Origin: an uncultured Anaeroplasmataceae bacterium
Lineage (GTDB): Bacteria; Bacillota_I; Bacilli_A; Acholeplasmatales; Anaeroplasmataceae
Assembly (NCBI GenBank): GCA_934229785.1
Contig: CAKQEA010000003.1
Coordinates: 1-64,000 of the forward strand
Length of the DNA: 64,000 nucleotides
Direction of reading: 5' to 3'
Below the pieces are notes generated by a model that saw only the letters and a list, made by a program, of their open reading frames with translations, was not told the origin of the DNA and ran no database searches. The position numbers and the translations under genes were made by a program. Below are positions 18,731-28,053 of the stretch, piece after piece (the stretch's first letter is position 1; each line of letters starts with the position of its first letter).

Positions 18731-19696
18731 ATGAATGTAAGTAGGGTGGTTAAAAATCAAAATATGATTTTTGATATTTTAAAATCTGCAAAATTGAATA
18801 ATAGACTATCCCATGCTTATTTATTTTATGGTGATGAGGGTGTTGGTAAAAAAGAAATGGCTTATGCCCTTGCATGTTTGTTGTATTGTCCTAATGGAGG
18901 ATGTTTAGAATGTGAGGTTTGTAGCTCAATTATAAATAATAAGCATATGAATGTTGATTATATTGGAATTGATGACAAAAAAACGATGATTTCTAAGGAA
19001 CAAATTACTAATCTTCAGGAGGAATTTTCTAAGACTTCTTTGGTTGATGGTACTAGAATTTATATTGTTGATGGGATTGATACTGCTTCAAATGCTGCTC
19101 AAAATAGTTTGTTAAAGTTTATTGAGGAGCCGGTTAATCAAACTCCAACAATTGGTGTTTTTATTGCAAAAGAGCTTTCTAATGTTGTACCAACTATTTT
19201 ATCACGTTGTGCACTTGTTCACTTTAAAGCACTATCGCTTGATAAAAGTGTTGCCTATTTAACAAATGAAGGTTTAGAGCTATTTGATGCTATTTTAGTA
19301 TCATCGTTGACTAATAATTTAGATGAAGCTTTAGATATAGCTAAAACGGAATCCTATAATAAGACTAAGGCTTTATTTTTAGATTTTTTGAATTTAAATA
19401 ATCCTCGTGATGGTGTACTATATTTTATAAATAATGTTAGCTTTTTTTCTGATTCAAATAATTTGTTAAGATTATTACAATGGATTTTATTATTTTTAGA
19501 GGATGCAAATTTAGAGTGTAAGTCTAAGGATGATTTGATTTTAAGCTCTTTATATGATAAAATTATTGAGTATAAGGCTAATAATGAAAAGACCTTAAAA
19601 AATAAAATGAGTATTGTTTTAAACTTATTTGATAGATTGAAATATAACGCAACAGCTAAGAATGTTTTTCATGAGCTTGTTGTTAAAATGATTTAG
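18731..19696 (+). CDS. holB: DNA polymerase III delta prime subunit
   Basis: The protein has 321 aa. It is part of the clamp-loader complex. It has the P-loop-like GDEGVGKKEMA, a zinc-type cysteine cluster CPNGGCLECEVC, the strand RIYIVDGID with AQNSLLKFIEEP, and LSRC as sensor 1 region. ATG 18731 lies directly after AGGAAATAGG and 1 nt after the tmk stop. An upstream in-frame GTG within tmk is less likely. The position between tmk and ricT is the classical Firmicute one. Confidence 0.93.
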   Translation: MNVSRVVKNQNMIFDILKSAKLNNRLSHAYLFYGDEGVGKKEMAYALACLLYCPNGGCLECEVCSSIINNKHMNVDYIGIDDKKTMISKEQITNLQEEFSKTSLVDGTRIYIVDGIDTASNAAQNSLLKFIEEPVNQTPTIGVFIAKELSNVVPTILSRCALVHFKALSLDKSVAYLTNEGLELFDAILVSSLTNNLDEALDIAKTESYNKTKALFLDFLNLNNPRDGVLYFINNVSFFSDSNNLLRLLQWILLFLEDANLECKSKDDLILSSLYDKIIEYKANNEKTLKNKMSIVLNLFDRLKYNATAKNVFHELVVKMI

Positions 19697-19709
19697 GTTG
19701 GGTGAGATT

Positions 19710-20570
19710 GTGAAGGCAATTCGTGTGCAATTTAAACCTTTAGGAAAAAGATACTATTTTGGTATTGCTGGTTTTAATAATGTTAAAGATAAAACAAAGG
19801 TTGTAGTGAATACAATAAGAGGGATTGAACTTGGTGTAGCTTGTGGTGATGTTTTTGAAATTGACGAGGCAACGCTTAATGGAGAGCTTAAGGATATTGT
19901 TCGTATCGCGACTCATGAGGATATAAAAAATTATGAGAAAAACAAAGCAGATGAACCAGACATCTTAAAGACTACAAAATATTATGTTAAGCAAAATAAT
20001 CTTGAAATGAAGGTTTTAGAATCTGAATATACTCTTGATCGTTCTAAGCTGATTATTTATTTTGAATCAGAAGGACGTGTTGATTTTAGAGAGCTTGTTA
20101 AAAATTTAGCTGATGAATATCATACTAGAATTGAATTAAGACAGGTTGGTTCTCGTGATGGTGCTAAGGTTTTTGGTGGAATTGGTCCATGCGGACTTGT
20201 TGTTTGCTGTCAAACATTTATAACTGAATTTGATAATGTTAGTGTTAAAATGGCTAAAAATCAAAATTTATCTTTAAATCCTGTTAAGATTAGTGGTAAT
20301 TGTGGTAAACTTCTTTGCTGCATTAATTATGAAAATGATTTATATACAGAGCTTAGAAAATATGCTCCTGATGTTTCAGATATTGTTGAAACCGATGACG
20401 GACCTGCTAAAGTTTTAGCTTGTGATGTTTTGAACAAAAATTTGAAGGTAAAATATCTTAATGATGAAAATAAGTTTGGGTATTTAAAGCTTGATGATGT
20501 TAAATTTGTAAGGTCAATGGATAAAAAGAAAAAGCAAGAGGATAATGAAGATGGCAATAGTATGTCATGA
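19710..20570 (+). CDS. ricT: RicT (YaaT), PSP1-domain protein
   Basis: The protein has 286 aa. RicT belongs to the RicA-RicF-RicT iron-sulfur complex that, in Bacillus, helps RNase Y process mRNAs and affects phosphorelay. The PSP1 domain is clear: GVACGDVFEID, then the cysteine-rich core GPCGLVVCCQTF, KMAKNQNLSLNP and SGNCGKLLCCINYE. All the expected cysteine pairs are present. The start is taken as GTG 19710, which has GGGTGAG 3-9 nt upstream. A TTG at 19698 is the alternative. The stop is TGA, inside trmN6. RicA and RicF are not in the window. Confidence 0.92.
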   Translation: MKAIRVQFKPLGKRYYFGIAGFNNVKDKTKVVVNTIRGIELGVACGDVFEIDEATLNGELKDIVRIATHEDIKNYEKNKADEPDILKTTKYYVKQNNLEMKVLESEYTLDRSKLIIYFESEGRVDFRELVKNLADEYHTRIELRQVGSRDGAKVFGGIGPCGLVVCCQTFITEFDNVSVKMAKNQNLSLNPVKISGNCGKLLCCINYENDLYTELRKYAPDVSDIVETDDGPAKVLACDVLNKNLKVKYLNDENKFGYLKLDDVKFVRSMDKKKKQEDNEDGNSMS

Positions 20571-21279
20571 GCTTTTGGGCAAGGATTTAATTAAAATTTA
20601 TCAGGATACTGATTGTTTTAATTTTTCTATTGATTCACTACTTTTAGCTTCATTTGCTACTATCTCTTATAAGACGTTAGATATTTGTGATTTATGTAGT
20701 GGTAATGCTCCAGTTGCATTATATTTATCGTTAAGATCTAATGCTAATATTGTAGGTGTTGAGGTTCAAAGGCATTCATATGATTTAGCTTGTATGTCTA
20801 TTAAGGAAAATAGGCTTGAGGATAGAATTACTATGTTTTGTGATAATTTAATTGACATTCATAATAAGGTTTCTAAATTTGATTTAGTTACTTGTAATCC
20901 ACCATTCTTTAAGCTTGGAAATCATAATGTTAATCCAAATGATTCAAAGGCAATTGCTCGTCATGAGGTTTTAGCTAGCTTAGATGATATTGTTAAGGAG
21001 TCAAGCCTTATCCTTAAAAGTAAGGGAAGACTTGCTATGGTACATAGACCTGATAGATTAATTGAAGTAATTGATACTTTTAGAAAGTATCATATTGAGC
21101 CTAAGAGATTACAGTTTGTTTATCCTAAAATGAATAAAGAATGTAATCATATTTTAATTGAGGGTATAAAGGATGGAAGTAATGGTGGTCTTAGAGTGTT
21201 ACCTCCACTTTATGTATATAATGAAATGGACCAATGGACAGACCAAATACTTGAGATTTATAATTTTGAAAGGAAGTAG
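20551..21279 (+). CDS. trmN6: tRNA1(Val) adenine-N6 methyltransferase-like (TrmN6/YabB)
   Basis: The protein has 242 aa. The Rossmann methyltransferase core is shown by ICDLCSGNAPVALYLS for SAM binding, VGVEVQ and the target motif NPPFF typical of N6-adenine methylation. Length and position after ricT match Bacillus yabB. ATG 20551 is preferred because AGAGGA ends 8 nt before it; the in-frame ATG at 20545 is too close. It overlaps ricT by 20 nt, so translation is probably coupled. The exact tRNA target is by family analogy. Confidence 0.88.
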   Translation: MAIVCHELLGKDLIKIYQDTDCFNFSIDSLLLASFATISYKTLDICDLCSGNAPVALYLSLRSNANIVGVEVQRHSYDLACMSIKENRLEDRITMFCDNLIDIHNKVSKFDLVTCNPPFFKLGNHNVNPNDSKAIARHEVLASLDDIVKESSLILKSKGRLAMVHRPDRLIEVIDTFRKYHIEPKRLQFVYPKMNKECNHILIEGIKDGSNGGLRVLPPLYVYNEMDQWTDQILEIYNFERK

Positions 21280-21284
21280 TTATT

Positions 21285-21692
21285 ATGTTTTTAAGTTTAT
21301 TAAATAAAAAGGAAATGTTAAAATTCTTAGATTTAGCTATTTATATGGTTGACATTGATGGTGAACCTACAGATGTTGAAAAGAGAATCTTAAATAAAAT
21401 GATTGCTGAGCTTGATGAGGTTAAGGATGAATATTCATTCCGTTTAACTGATACAGTAGAAAATACAATTAAATTTTTTACCCAAGCTAATCAGGTAGTA
21501 AAAAATGTTGTTTATCTTAATCTTGTAGAAATTACTATGCAGGATGATTTATATAATACATCAGAATTGTTGTTCTTAGAGGATATTCAAAAGAAATTTG
21601 AGATTTCAGCTGAAAAACGTAGAGAGTTAATCCAAATTGTTTATGCTGAAAGAGACTTAAGAGAAAAGGCTATTAGAGTAATTAAGAACTAA
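21285..21692 (+). CDS. TerB-like helical protein in the yabA slot
   Basis: The protein has 135 aa. It is all-helical, with LAIYMVDIDGEPTDVEKRI near residues 16-34 and a second similar acidic helix pair later. This recalls the TerB/DjlA-type domain, where such a DG-E segment recurs. No function is assigned. In Bacillus the place between ricT and rsmI holds yabA, a DnaA regulator, but this protein has neither the YabA coiled coil nor its cysteine end. ATG 21285 has AGGAAG upstream. Its TAA overlaps the rsmI ATG. Confidence 0.6.
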   Translation: MFLSLLNKKEMLKFLDLAIYMVDIDGEPTDVEKRILNKMIAELDEVKDEYSFRLTDTVENTIKFFTQANQVVKNVVYLNLVEITMQDDLYNTSELLFLEDIQKKFEISAEKRRELIQIVYAERDLREKAIRVIKN

Positions 21693-22537
21693 TGAGAATA
21701 AAGAGTTTTCGTCATGATGGCGGTATTCTATACTTAGTTGCAACTCCAATAGGCAATTTAGAAGATTTTACCTTTAGAGCAGTTAATATCTTGAAAAGTG
21801 TTGATAAGATATATGCTGAAGATACTAGAAATTCTATTGTTTTATTAAATCACTATGATATAAAAACTAAGTTAGAAAGCTATCATGAATTTAATCAAGA
21901 TGTAAAAACGGATGGCATTGTTAATGAATTAAAATCAGGGATGAAAATAGCGATTATTTCTGATGCAGGACTTCCTGTCATTTCAGATCCAGGATATAAG
22001 ATTGTTCATGAAGCAGTAAAAGAAAATATTGCTGTATCAACTATTCCTGGTGCCTCTGCTGGTATTAGCGCCTTGATTTCATCAGGACTAGCACCGCTTC
22101 CTTATACGTTTTATGGTTTTTTGGATAGTAAAAAAACAAAAAGAGTTCAAGAGCTTAATGATTTAAAATATGTTTCACATACTATTATTTTTTATGAGGC
22201 ACCTCATAGAATTATGGAAACCTTAAATGATATGCTAGAGGTTTTTGGTGATAGATATTGTGTTATTGCAAGAGAGCTTACTAAGACGTTCGAGGAATAT
22301 ACGAGAGGTAGAATTTCTGAGCTTATTAAAGAAGATGGCTTTAAGGGTGAGATTGTTTTAATGATAGAAGGATATAAGGAAGAAGCATTATCTATAGAAG
22401 ATCCAAATTCGAAAATTTCTGAGCTTATTTCTTTAGGCTATAAGCCAAATGAGGCTATTAAAGAGGTTAGTAAGCTATTTAACTTAGATCGTAAGGAATT
22501 ATACAAGTCATTCATAGAATACAAAAATAAGAATTAA
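21692..22537 (+). CDS. rsmI: 16S rRNA cytidine-1402 2'-O-methyltransferase
   Basis: The protein has 281 aa. It methylates the ribose of C1402 in the decoding centre. The tetrapyrrole-methylase fold is unmistakable: LYLVATPIGNLEDFTFRA, YAEDTRNS, ISDAGLPVISDPGY, PGASAGISAL, and FYEAPHRI with ELTKTFEE. Length is normal. The start ATG overlaps the preceding stop as TAATG, indicating translational coupling. Confidence 0.96.
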   Translation: MRIKSFRHDGGILYLVATPIGNLEDFTFRAVNILKSVDKIYAEDTRNSIVLLNHYDIKTKLESYHEFNQDVKTDGIVNELKSGMKIAIISDAGLPVISDPGYKIVHEAVKENIAVSTIPGASAGISALISSGLAPLPYTFYGFLDSKKTKRVQELNDLKYVSHTIIFYEAPHRIMETLNDMLEVFGDRYCVIARELTKTFEEYTRGRISELIKEDGFKGEIVLMIEGYKEEALSIEDPNSKISELISLGYKPNEAIKEVSKLFNLDRKELYKSFIEYKNKN

Positions 22538-22547
22538 GGTGTTTTAT

Positions 22548-23078
22548 ATGAATTATTGTGAGGAATACACAAAATTAAAAGATGAAAATCATATATATAA
22601 ATCTATAAGCTATGATGAGCTTAGAAATTTAATTGATAGCTTTGGCACAGGGCTTATTTATATTGGTGGACCATGGTGTAAGAATTGTCAAGCAATCATA
22701 GATGTTGTTAATAGTATTGGTAAAAAAAGAGGTCTTGAATGTATATATAATTATGATCCTAAATTTACTAACATTTTTGGCGAGGTTGAGGATTTAAGAG
22801 ATTGTAAAACATTAGAAGAAAAATTAAAATATTATTATTTAGTTGAAAAGCTTGGATTTAAATCAAATGAGTTAGTTGAAAATACATTAATACCAAAATT
22901 TCATTGTCCATTTTTTATTGCTTTAAAAAATGGTTCATGCGTTGGGTATTATACTTCAGAGCTTGTTAAGGATAAATATCTTCATAAAGAAAATGAAACT
23001 GAGGATATGAGCGTTGATTTCTTTGATAACATAATTTCATTAATTGAGAAGGTTCAAAAGAAGGAGCTATTTGACTAG
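22548..23078 (+). CDS. Thioredoxin-like protein with WCxxC
   Basis: The protein has 176 aa. It contains GLIYIGGPWCKNC with the redox pair C44/C47, followed by QAIIDVVNSIG, which fits a thioredoxin fold. A later PFFIALKNGSCVGYYTSEL gives the cis-Pro-like strand. A middle insert of ~50 residues is unusual. No signal peptide is seen, so it is probably cytoplasmic. ATG 22548 has AAGGTG at good spacing; GTG 22539 is an in-frame alternative. Substrate unknown. It is probably cotranscribed with rsmI and ends at a terminator. Confidence 0.72.
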   Translation: MNYCEEYTKLKDENHIYKSISYDELRNLIDSFGTGLIYIGGPWCKNCQAIIDVVNSIGKKRGLECIYNYDPKFTNIFGEVEDLRDCKTLEEKLKYYYLVEKLGFKSNELVENTLIPKFHCPFFIALKNGSCVGYYTSELVKDKYLHKENETEDMSVDFFDNIISLIEKVQKKELFD

Positions 23079-23086
23079 TTAGAATC

Positions 23087-23112
23087 GCACTTTGATATCA
23101 AGGTGCTTTTTT
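23087..23112 (+). terminator. Intrinsic terminator of the tmk-rsmI operon
   Basis: GCACTTTGAT / ATCAAGGTGC stem followed by TTTTTT. Confidence 0.85.
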
Positions 23113-23132
23113 AAAGAAAAGGGGAGAAGATT

Positions 23133-24584
23133 GTGAATAAAAATCTCATTATGGACGTAGAGGAAAGTCCTAAAAAAATTTCTCAATGGATACTTTTTGC
23201 TATCCAACATATTTTAGCAATGCTTGTTGCATGTATTACAGTTCCACTTATTACAGGCTTGCCAATTGGTCCAACATTAATTGCTGCAGGTGTAGGTACT
23301 CTTATTTACATTTTTACTACGAAGAAAAAATCTCCAGTTTTTTTAAGTAGTTCATTTGCTTATATTGCACCTATGACTACTGCCTTAGGGTTAGGCGTTG
23401 TTACAGAAGGAGGAACTAAAAACTACTTAGCTGTGATGCTTGGTATGTTAATGGTTGGTGCTGTTTACGTTATTATTGCCTTAATTATTCGTAAAACGGG
23501 AACTGCTTGGCTAAATAAGCTTTTACCACCAGTCGTTATTGGCCCTATTATTATGGTAATCGGGTTGGGACTTGCGGGCTCTGCTATTAATAATGTAATG
23601 ACAGGTACTGCAGGTATTTCTCATTATAGTGGTGATTCTCTTCCATGGCAGTACGCATTTATATCTATTGTTGTTGCTTTATTTGGTTGTGTTGTTACAT
23701 CTATTTGTGCTACTTCTAAAAGAAAACAGCTAACATTGATTCCATTTGTTATTGGTATGGTTTCTGCTTATTTATTTGCTGTTGTTCTAACCATTATTGG
23801 TACACTAGCTAAGCTTGATTGGTTACTTGTTATCGATTTTAGTGTTTTTGATAAGGATTGGGGAAATATTTCAAGCTGGATTACTACAGATTTTGTATTT
23901 GTAAGTGCGATTAAGCAAAATGCTAAATTTACTTGGGAAACAGTAGGTCAGGTTGCTTTATTATTTGTTCCAGTTGCTTTAGTTACAATTTGCGAGCATA
24001 TTGGTGACCATACAAATTTATGTAATATTATTGATAGAGATTTACTAAATGGTGAACCAGGCTTAACTCGTACACTTATTGGTGATGGTGTTGCTACAGC
24101 AGCATCTGGTATTATTTGTGGTGCTGCTAATACTACATATGGTGAAAATGTTGCAGTTATTGGAGTTTCAAAGATTGCTTCGGTTAATGTAATTATTCTT
24201 GCTGCAATTATGTCTATTGTTTTAGGATTTTTTGCTCCACTTACTACTTTGCTTCAAACTATTCCTGCTTGTATTACAGGTGGTGTTTCTTTGATTTTGT
24301 ATGGATTTATTGCCTCTTCAGGTGTAAAAATGCTTATTAAGGATCGTGTTGATTTCTCTATTACTAAAAATATTGTTGTCGCTTCTGTAATTTTAGTTGC
24401 AGGTATTGGAGGCTTAGTTTTAGGCTTTGGTGGTACTACTGCTAGTTATAAGGTTTCTATTTCAGCTACAGCTGTTGCAATGATTTTAGGTATTGTAATG
24501 AATCTAATTTTAAAGGATCATTCAATGGAAATTGAAGAGGAAACAGAAGAAGAACTTGAAAAAAAGAATGAAGAAATAAAATAA
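23133..24584 (+). CDS. uraA: Uracil permease (NCS2 family)
   Basis: The protein has 483 aa and about 14 membrane segments. It imports uracil with protons. The NCS2 signature is clear: the substrate Glu region TICEHIGDHTN, and GAANTTYGENVAV, the GxxNTTYGEN motif of uracil rather than xanthine carriers. The C-terminal tail is acidic (MEIEEETEEELEKK). The GTG start follows GGGGAGAAG. No PyrR-type attenuator was seen before it, although pyrR lies elsewhere in the window. Terminators flank it, so it is probably transcribed alone. Confidence 0.9.
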   Translation: MNKNLIMDVEESPKKISQWILFAIQHILAMLVACITVPLITGLPIGPTLIAAGVGTLIYIFTTKKKSPVFLSSSFAYIAPMTTALGLGVVTEGGTKNYLAVMLGMLMVGAVYVIIALIIRKTGTAWLNKLLPPVVIGPIIMVIGLGLAGSAINNVMTGTAGISHYSGDSLPWQYAFISIVVALFGCVVTSICATSKRKQLTLIPFVIGMVSAYLFAVVLTIIGTLAKLDWLLVIDFSVFDKDWGNISSWITTDFVFVSAIKQNAKFTWETVGQVALLFVPVALVTICEHIGDHTNLCNIIDRDLLNGEPGLTRTLIGDGVATAASGIICGAANTTYGENVAVIGVSKIASVNVIILAAIMSIVLGFFAPLTTLLQTIPACITGGVSLILYGFIASSGVKMLIKDRVDFSITKNIVVASVILVAGIGGLVLGFGGTTASYKVSISATAVAMILGIVMNLILKDHSMEIEEETEEELEKKNEEIK

Positions 24585-24607
24585 TAAATTATATTTTTTT
24601 GGATTTG

Positions 24608-24642
24608 ACTGTGAATGACAATTTAGTTGTTCACAGTTTTTT
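24608..24642 (+). terminator. Intrinsic terminator of uraA
   Basis: ACTGTGAATGACAA / TTGTTCACAGT stem with one bulge, followed by a T-run. Confidence 0.8.
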
Positions 24643-24875
24643 CTAATTAAACTTGAAATATTATGATTATTTCTTCACTATTATATTGAATTGTGAAGAA
24701 ATTAAATGAAATAAAATGCTTGAGATTTAATACTCAAGGAAGATAAAATTATAATGTTTAAAAGTCTTAAACAAAACGCTATTTCTATTTCTTAATAGCT
24801 AAAACCTCTAATTTATCTATTGATGAGATTGAAAAATAATGGGTTGATTATGAAAAAATTATTAAGTTAATAACC
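24643..24875. other. Intergenic region with two perfect inverted repeats
   Basis: No gene is recognised. It holds ATTTCTTCAC / GTGAAGAAAT (24669-24702, 14-nt loop) and CTTGAG / CTCAAG (24719-24738). The sequence then carries many stops in all frames, so this looks like a decayed locus or structured spacer between uraA and metG. Confidence 0.4.
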
Positions 24876-24922
24876 AAAGAAGGTGTGAATTATTCTTAAG
24901 TTATTTTACACCTTCTTTTTTC
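24876..24922 (+). terminator. Intrinsic terminator before metG
   Basis: AAAGAAGGTGT / ACACCTTCTTT stem with a ~20-nt loop and a T-run. It stands without an intact gene upstream, which supports a decayed gene between 24643 and 24875. Confidence 0.75.
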
Positions 24923-24933
24923 TTTTACTCTAT

Positions 24934-24962
24934 TTGCGTTTTTATAATAGATTTGATATAAT
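24934..24962 (+). promoter_or_regulatory. metG promoter
   Basis: TTGCGT, 17-nt spacer, TATAAT with TG one base upstream (extended -10). It starts a short leader of about 25 nt. Confidence 0.65.
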
Positions 24963-24991
24963 AATATAGATTTTGTAAGGAGATGTTTACA

Positions 24992-26935
24992 ATGGAAAAA
25001 AAGAAGTTTTATTTGACTACAGCTATAGCATATACTTCATCTAAGCCTCATATTGGTAATGTATATGAAGCTATTTTAGCTGATAGTATTGTTAGATATA
25101 AGAAAAAAGATGGTTATGATACTCATTTTCAAACAGGAACTGATGAACATGGCCAAAAAATTGAACAAAAGGCTTTAAAAATGGGGATTACTCCAAAGGA
25201 GCATGTTGATAAGGTTTCTAAGGAATTAAGAGATACATATGATTTAATGAATGTTAAGTATGATTATTTTATTCGTACAACTGATAGCTATCATGAAAAA
25301 GAGGTGGCTCTTGCTTTTGAGAAGCTTTTGAAAAAGGGTGACATTTATAAGGGTACCTATGAAGGATATTATTGTGTTGATTGTGAATCATATTTTACTG
25401 AGAAGGATTTAGTTGATGGCTGCTGTCCAGATTGTGGCGCGAAGGTTTCTAAGAATAAAGAGGAATGTTATTTCCTTCGCCTTGAACCTTATAGAGAAAG
25501 ACTTTTAAAATACATTAATGATAATCCTACATTTATTGAACCAGAATCAAGAAAAAATGAAATGATTAACAATTTCTTAAAAAATCCTATTCCTGATTTA
25601 TGTGTTTCAAGAACATCTTATAAATGGGGTATTCCAGTTATTTCAGATCCTAAGCATGTAATTTATGTATGGATTGATGCACTAATTAATTATATTACTG
25701 GTCTTGGATATCATGTAGATGGCAAAAATGATGAATTGTTTAATAAATATTGGCCAGCAGATGTTCATTTAATTGGTAAAGATATTTTAAGATTCCATAC
25801 AATTTATTGGCCAATTATGCTTATGGCCTTAGATGTTGAGCTTCCTAAACAAGTATTTGGTCATCCTTGGATTTTAATGAATCATAATAAGATGAGTAAA
25901 TCTAAGGGAAATGTTATCTATGCTGATGAGCTTGTTAATATCTTTGGTGTTGATGCTGTTAGATATTATGTTTTACATGAAATTCCCTTTGCAGCTGATG
26001 GTAATATTACCTATGAGCTTGTATGCGAAAGAAGTAATTCGGATTTAGCTAATACTTATGGTAATTTAGTTTCAAGAACAATTGCAATGGTTAAAAAATA
26101 TTTTGGTGATGAAGAAATAAAAAGTACAGGCTCAACAGAATTTGACGCAAATTTAAAGAATGTATTCAATGAAGTAATTAAGAATTATAAATCATCAATG
26201 GATCAATTTAAGGTAGCAGATGCCCTAGAGGAAGCTATGCGTGCATTACGTCAGGCTAATAAATATATTGATGAAACAGCTCCTTGGGTTTTAGCTAAGG
26301 ATGAAAGTAAGAAGGAAACATTAAGAGGTGCTCTATATAATTTGCTAGAAGCAATTCGTATTGGTTCAATTTTACTTGAGCCAGCTATGCCTTCAACTTC
26401 AGCTAAGGTTTATAAGGCTTTAGGCACTGATAAATTTGATTTTACTGATTTGTCATTTGGTTGTGTTTCATCATACAAGGTATCACCTTGCCAGATGCTT
26501 TTTAAGAGACTTGATGTTAAAGAGGTAATGGATGGTATATTAGCTAAGGAAGAAGAAAAGGCAAAGGCTGCATCCTGTGCAAATCAAGTGGATAATAAGG
26601 AAGTTAAGCCTTTAATTGATATTTCAGACTTTGAAAAGCTAGATCTTGGTGTTGGAAAGATTATTGAGGCTCGTAAGCATCCAAAGGCTGATAAGCTTTT
26701 AGTGTTTAAAATAGATTTAGGTGATGAGGTACGTCAAATTGTATCTGGAATTGCAAAATTTTATAAGCCTGAGGACTTAATTGGTTGCAAGGTTGTTGTT
26801 GTTAAAAATTTAAAACCTATTAAGCTTAGAGGTGAGGATTCATGTGGTATGTTATTATGTGCATCTGATAAAGCTGATAAGCGCTTAGAGCTTATAAAAA
26901 TTAATGACTGTGAACCTGGAGATATCGTAAGATAA
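24992..26935 (+). CDS. metG: Methionyl-tRNA synthetase
   Basis: The protein has 647 aa. It charges tRNA-Met. It has the class I motifs PHIGN (19-23) and KMSKS (300-304), a zinc knuckle region starting at C128/C131 with a later CPDC pair, and a C-terminal EMAP/Trbp111-like tRNA-binding domain from about residue 545 (DFEKLDLGVGKIIEA, HPKADKL). ATG 24992 has AAGGAG 9 nt upstream. The in-frame ATG at 24983 abuts the ribosome site and is unlikely. Its TAA overlaps the yitT ATG. Confidence 0.97.
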   Translation: MEKKKFYLTTAIAYTSSKPHIGNVYEAILADSIVRYKKKDGYDTHFQTGTDEHGQKIEQKALKMGITPKEHVDKVSKELRDTYDLMNVKYDYFIRTTDSYHEKEVALAFEKLLKKGDIYKGTYEGYYCVDCESYFTEKDLVDGCCPDCGAKVSKNKEECYFLRLEPYRERLLKYINDNPTFIEPESRKNEMINNFLKNPIPDLCVSRTSYKWGIPVISDPKHVIYVWIDALINYITGLGYHVDGKNDELFNKYWPADVHLIGKDILRFHTIYWPIMLMALDVELPKQVFGHPWILMNHNKMSKSKGNVIYADELVNIFGVDAVRYYVLHEIPFAADGNITYELVCERSNSDLANTYGNLVSRTIAMVKKYFGDEEIKSTGSTEFDANLKNVFNEVIKNYKSSMDQFKVADALEEAMRALRQANKYIDETAPWVLAKDESKKETLRGALYNLLEAIRIGSILLEPAMPSTSAKVYKALGTDKFDFTDLSFGCVSSYKVSPCQMLFKRLDVKEVMDGILAKEEEKAKAASCANQVDNKEVKPLIDISDFEKLDLGVGKIIEARKHPKADKLLVFKIDLGDEVRQIVSGIAKFYKPEDLIGCKVVVVKNLKPIKLRGEDSCGMLLCASDKADKRLELIKINDCEPGDIVR

Positions 26936-27921
26936 TGAAGCATGTTGTTGGGGCAAGCCAGTATGATAATATTCAAATTGTTGAAGAGGGACCTGTTAAA
27001 AGCTTGAATAAGAAGCAACAGATTCTAGATGATATTATTCGTGGCTTTATTGTTATAATTTCTAGTGCTATTTACGCACTTGCTGTTGCATGGTTTTTGG
27101 AGCCTGCAAAGCTTGTTTCTATTGGCATGACTGCCTTAGGTCAAATATTTAATAGAATATTTTTGCTTGCAGGTGTCAATATTCCAGTTGGAGTATTTAC
27201 GATAGTTTTTAATATTCCTCTTATTGTTGTTGGTATAAAGTATGTTTCTAAGAGATTTATTGTTTATACATCTATTAGTGTTGTTGTAATGTCTGTACTA
27301 CTGATGGGATGGATACCTGTTCCTGATTTTTTAACAGAATTAACTAAGGGGGCTCAAAATGCAACCTCTGCTTTCAATTCAAATACCTTATTTCTATCAA
27401 TTCTTGGTGGATTGTTTGGAGGCGTTGGAATTGGACTTGCCTTCCGTGTTGGAGGCTCAACAGGTGGAGTTGATGTTATTGCTCAGGCATTAAAGCTTAG
27501 AAAGAATATTTCTATTAGTGGTTTTTCTGTTACTGTTAATATTTTACTTGCCATAATTGGTGGTGGAATAATAGAACATGATTGGGCTATTACCTTTTGT
27601 ACTTTCATTTTTATAATTTTGCTTTATGTTGTTGTAGATAAATTACATACAGGATATAATGCTGTACGTATTGATATTATAACAAAATATCAGGATGAAA
27701 TGAGTGAGGCTTTAATTAAGGGAATTGGTAGAGGTGTAAGTATTTTAGATGTTAAGGGAGCTTATACTTTAGAATCTAAATATGATATTTTTACAGTAAT
27801 TTCTTACTATGAGCTTGATAAAGCTAAAAAGATAATTCATGATGTTGATCCAGAGGCATTTATAACAGTTATTCCGGTTAAACGAATAATTGGTGCTTTC
27901 TTTAGACATACTATCACATAA
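26935..27921 (+). CDS. YitT family membrane protein (DUF161 and DUF2179)
   Basis: The protein has 328 aa. A ~35-residue cytoplasmic start is followed by five or six membrane helices with the conserved GGxxGGVGIGLAFRVGGSTGGVDVIA segment. A C-terminal DUF2179 domain contains GYNAVRIDIIT, GIGRGVSILDVKGAY and a final VIPVKRIIG strand. Function of the family is unknown; transport has been suggested. The ATG overlaps the metG stop (TAATG), so the two genes are translationally coupled, as is seen for YitT proteins next to housekeeping genes. Confidence 0.88.
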   Translation: MKHVVGASQYDNIQIVEEGPVKSLNKKQQILDDIIRGFIVIISSAIYALAVAWFLEPAKLVSIGMTALGQIFNRIFLLAGVNIPVGVFTIVFNIPLIVVGIKYVSKRFIVYTSISVVVMSVLLMGWIPVPDFLTELTKGAQNATSAFNSNTLFLSILGGLFGGVGIGLAFRVGGSTGGVDVIAQALKLRKNISISGFSVTVNILLAIIGGGIIEHDWAITFCTFIFIILLYVVVDKLHTGYNAVRIDIITKYQDEMSEALIKGIGRGVSILDVKGAYTLESKYDIFTVISYYELDKAKKIIHDVDPEAFITVIPVKRIIGAFFRHTIT

Positions 27922-27938
27922 AATTATTCAAAATTTTT

Positions 27939-27962
27939 AAGGAGTCCTAGGACTCTTTTTCT
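27939..27962 (+). terminator. Intrinsic terminator of metG-yitT
   Basis: A GAGTCC / GGACTC palindromic stem with a 2-nt loop is followed by TTTTTCTT. Confidence 0.8.
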
Positions 27963-28011
27963 TATATAAAAATTGAGCTTTTTTTCTTTCTCTTTTAAAT
28001 TTAAAAAAACA

Positions 28012-28020
28012 TGGTATAAT
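28012..28020 (+). promoter_or_regulatory. Extended -10 promoter of ecf operon
   Basis: TG-G-TATAAT lies 33 nt before ecfA1. The -35 is weak. Confidence 0.5.
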
Positions 28021-28053
28021 ATTAGAGAATTTTGTAAAGAAAATGGTGATGTT

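Noticed and set aside
23079-23132. PyrR attenuator before uraA
   Set aside because: The only structure is the terminator of the previous operon. No PyrR-binding loop or competing antiterminator is visible in the short leader.
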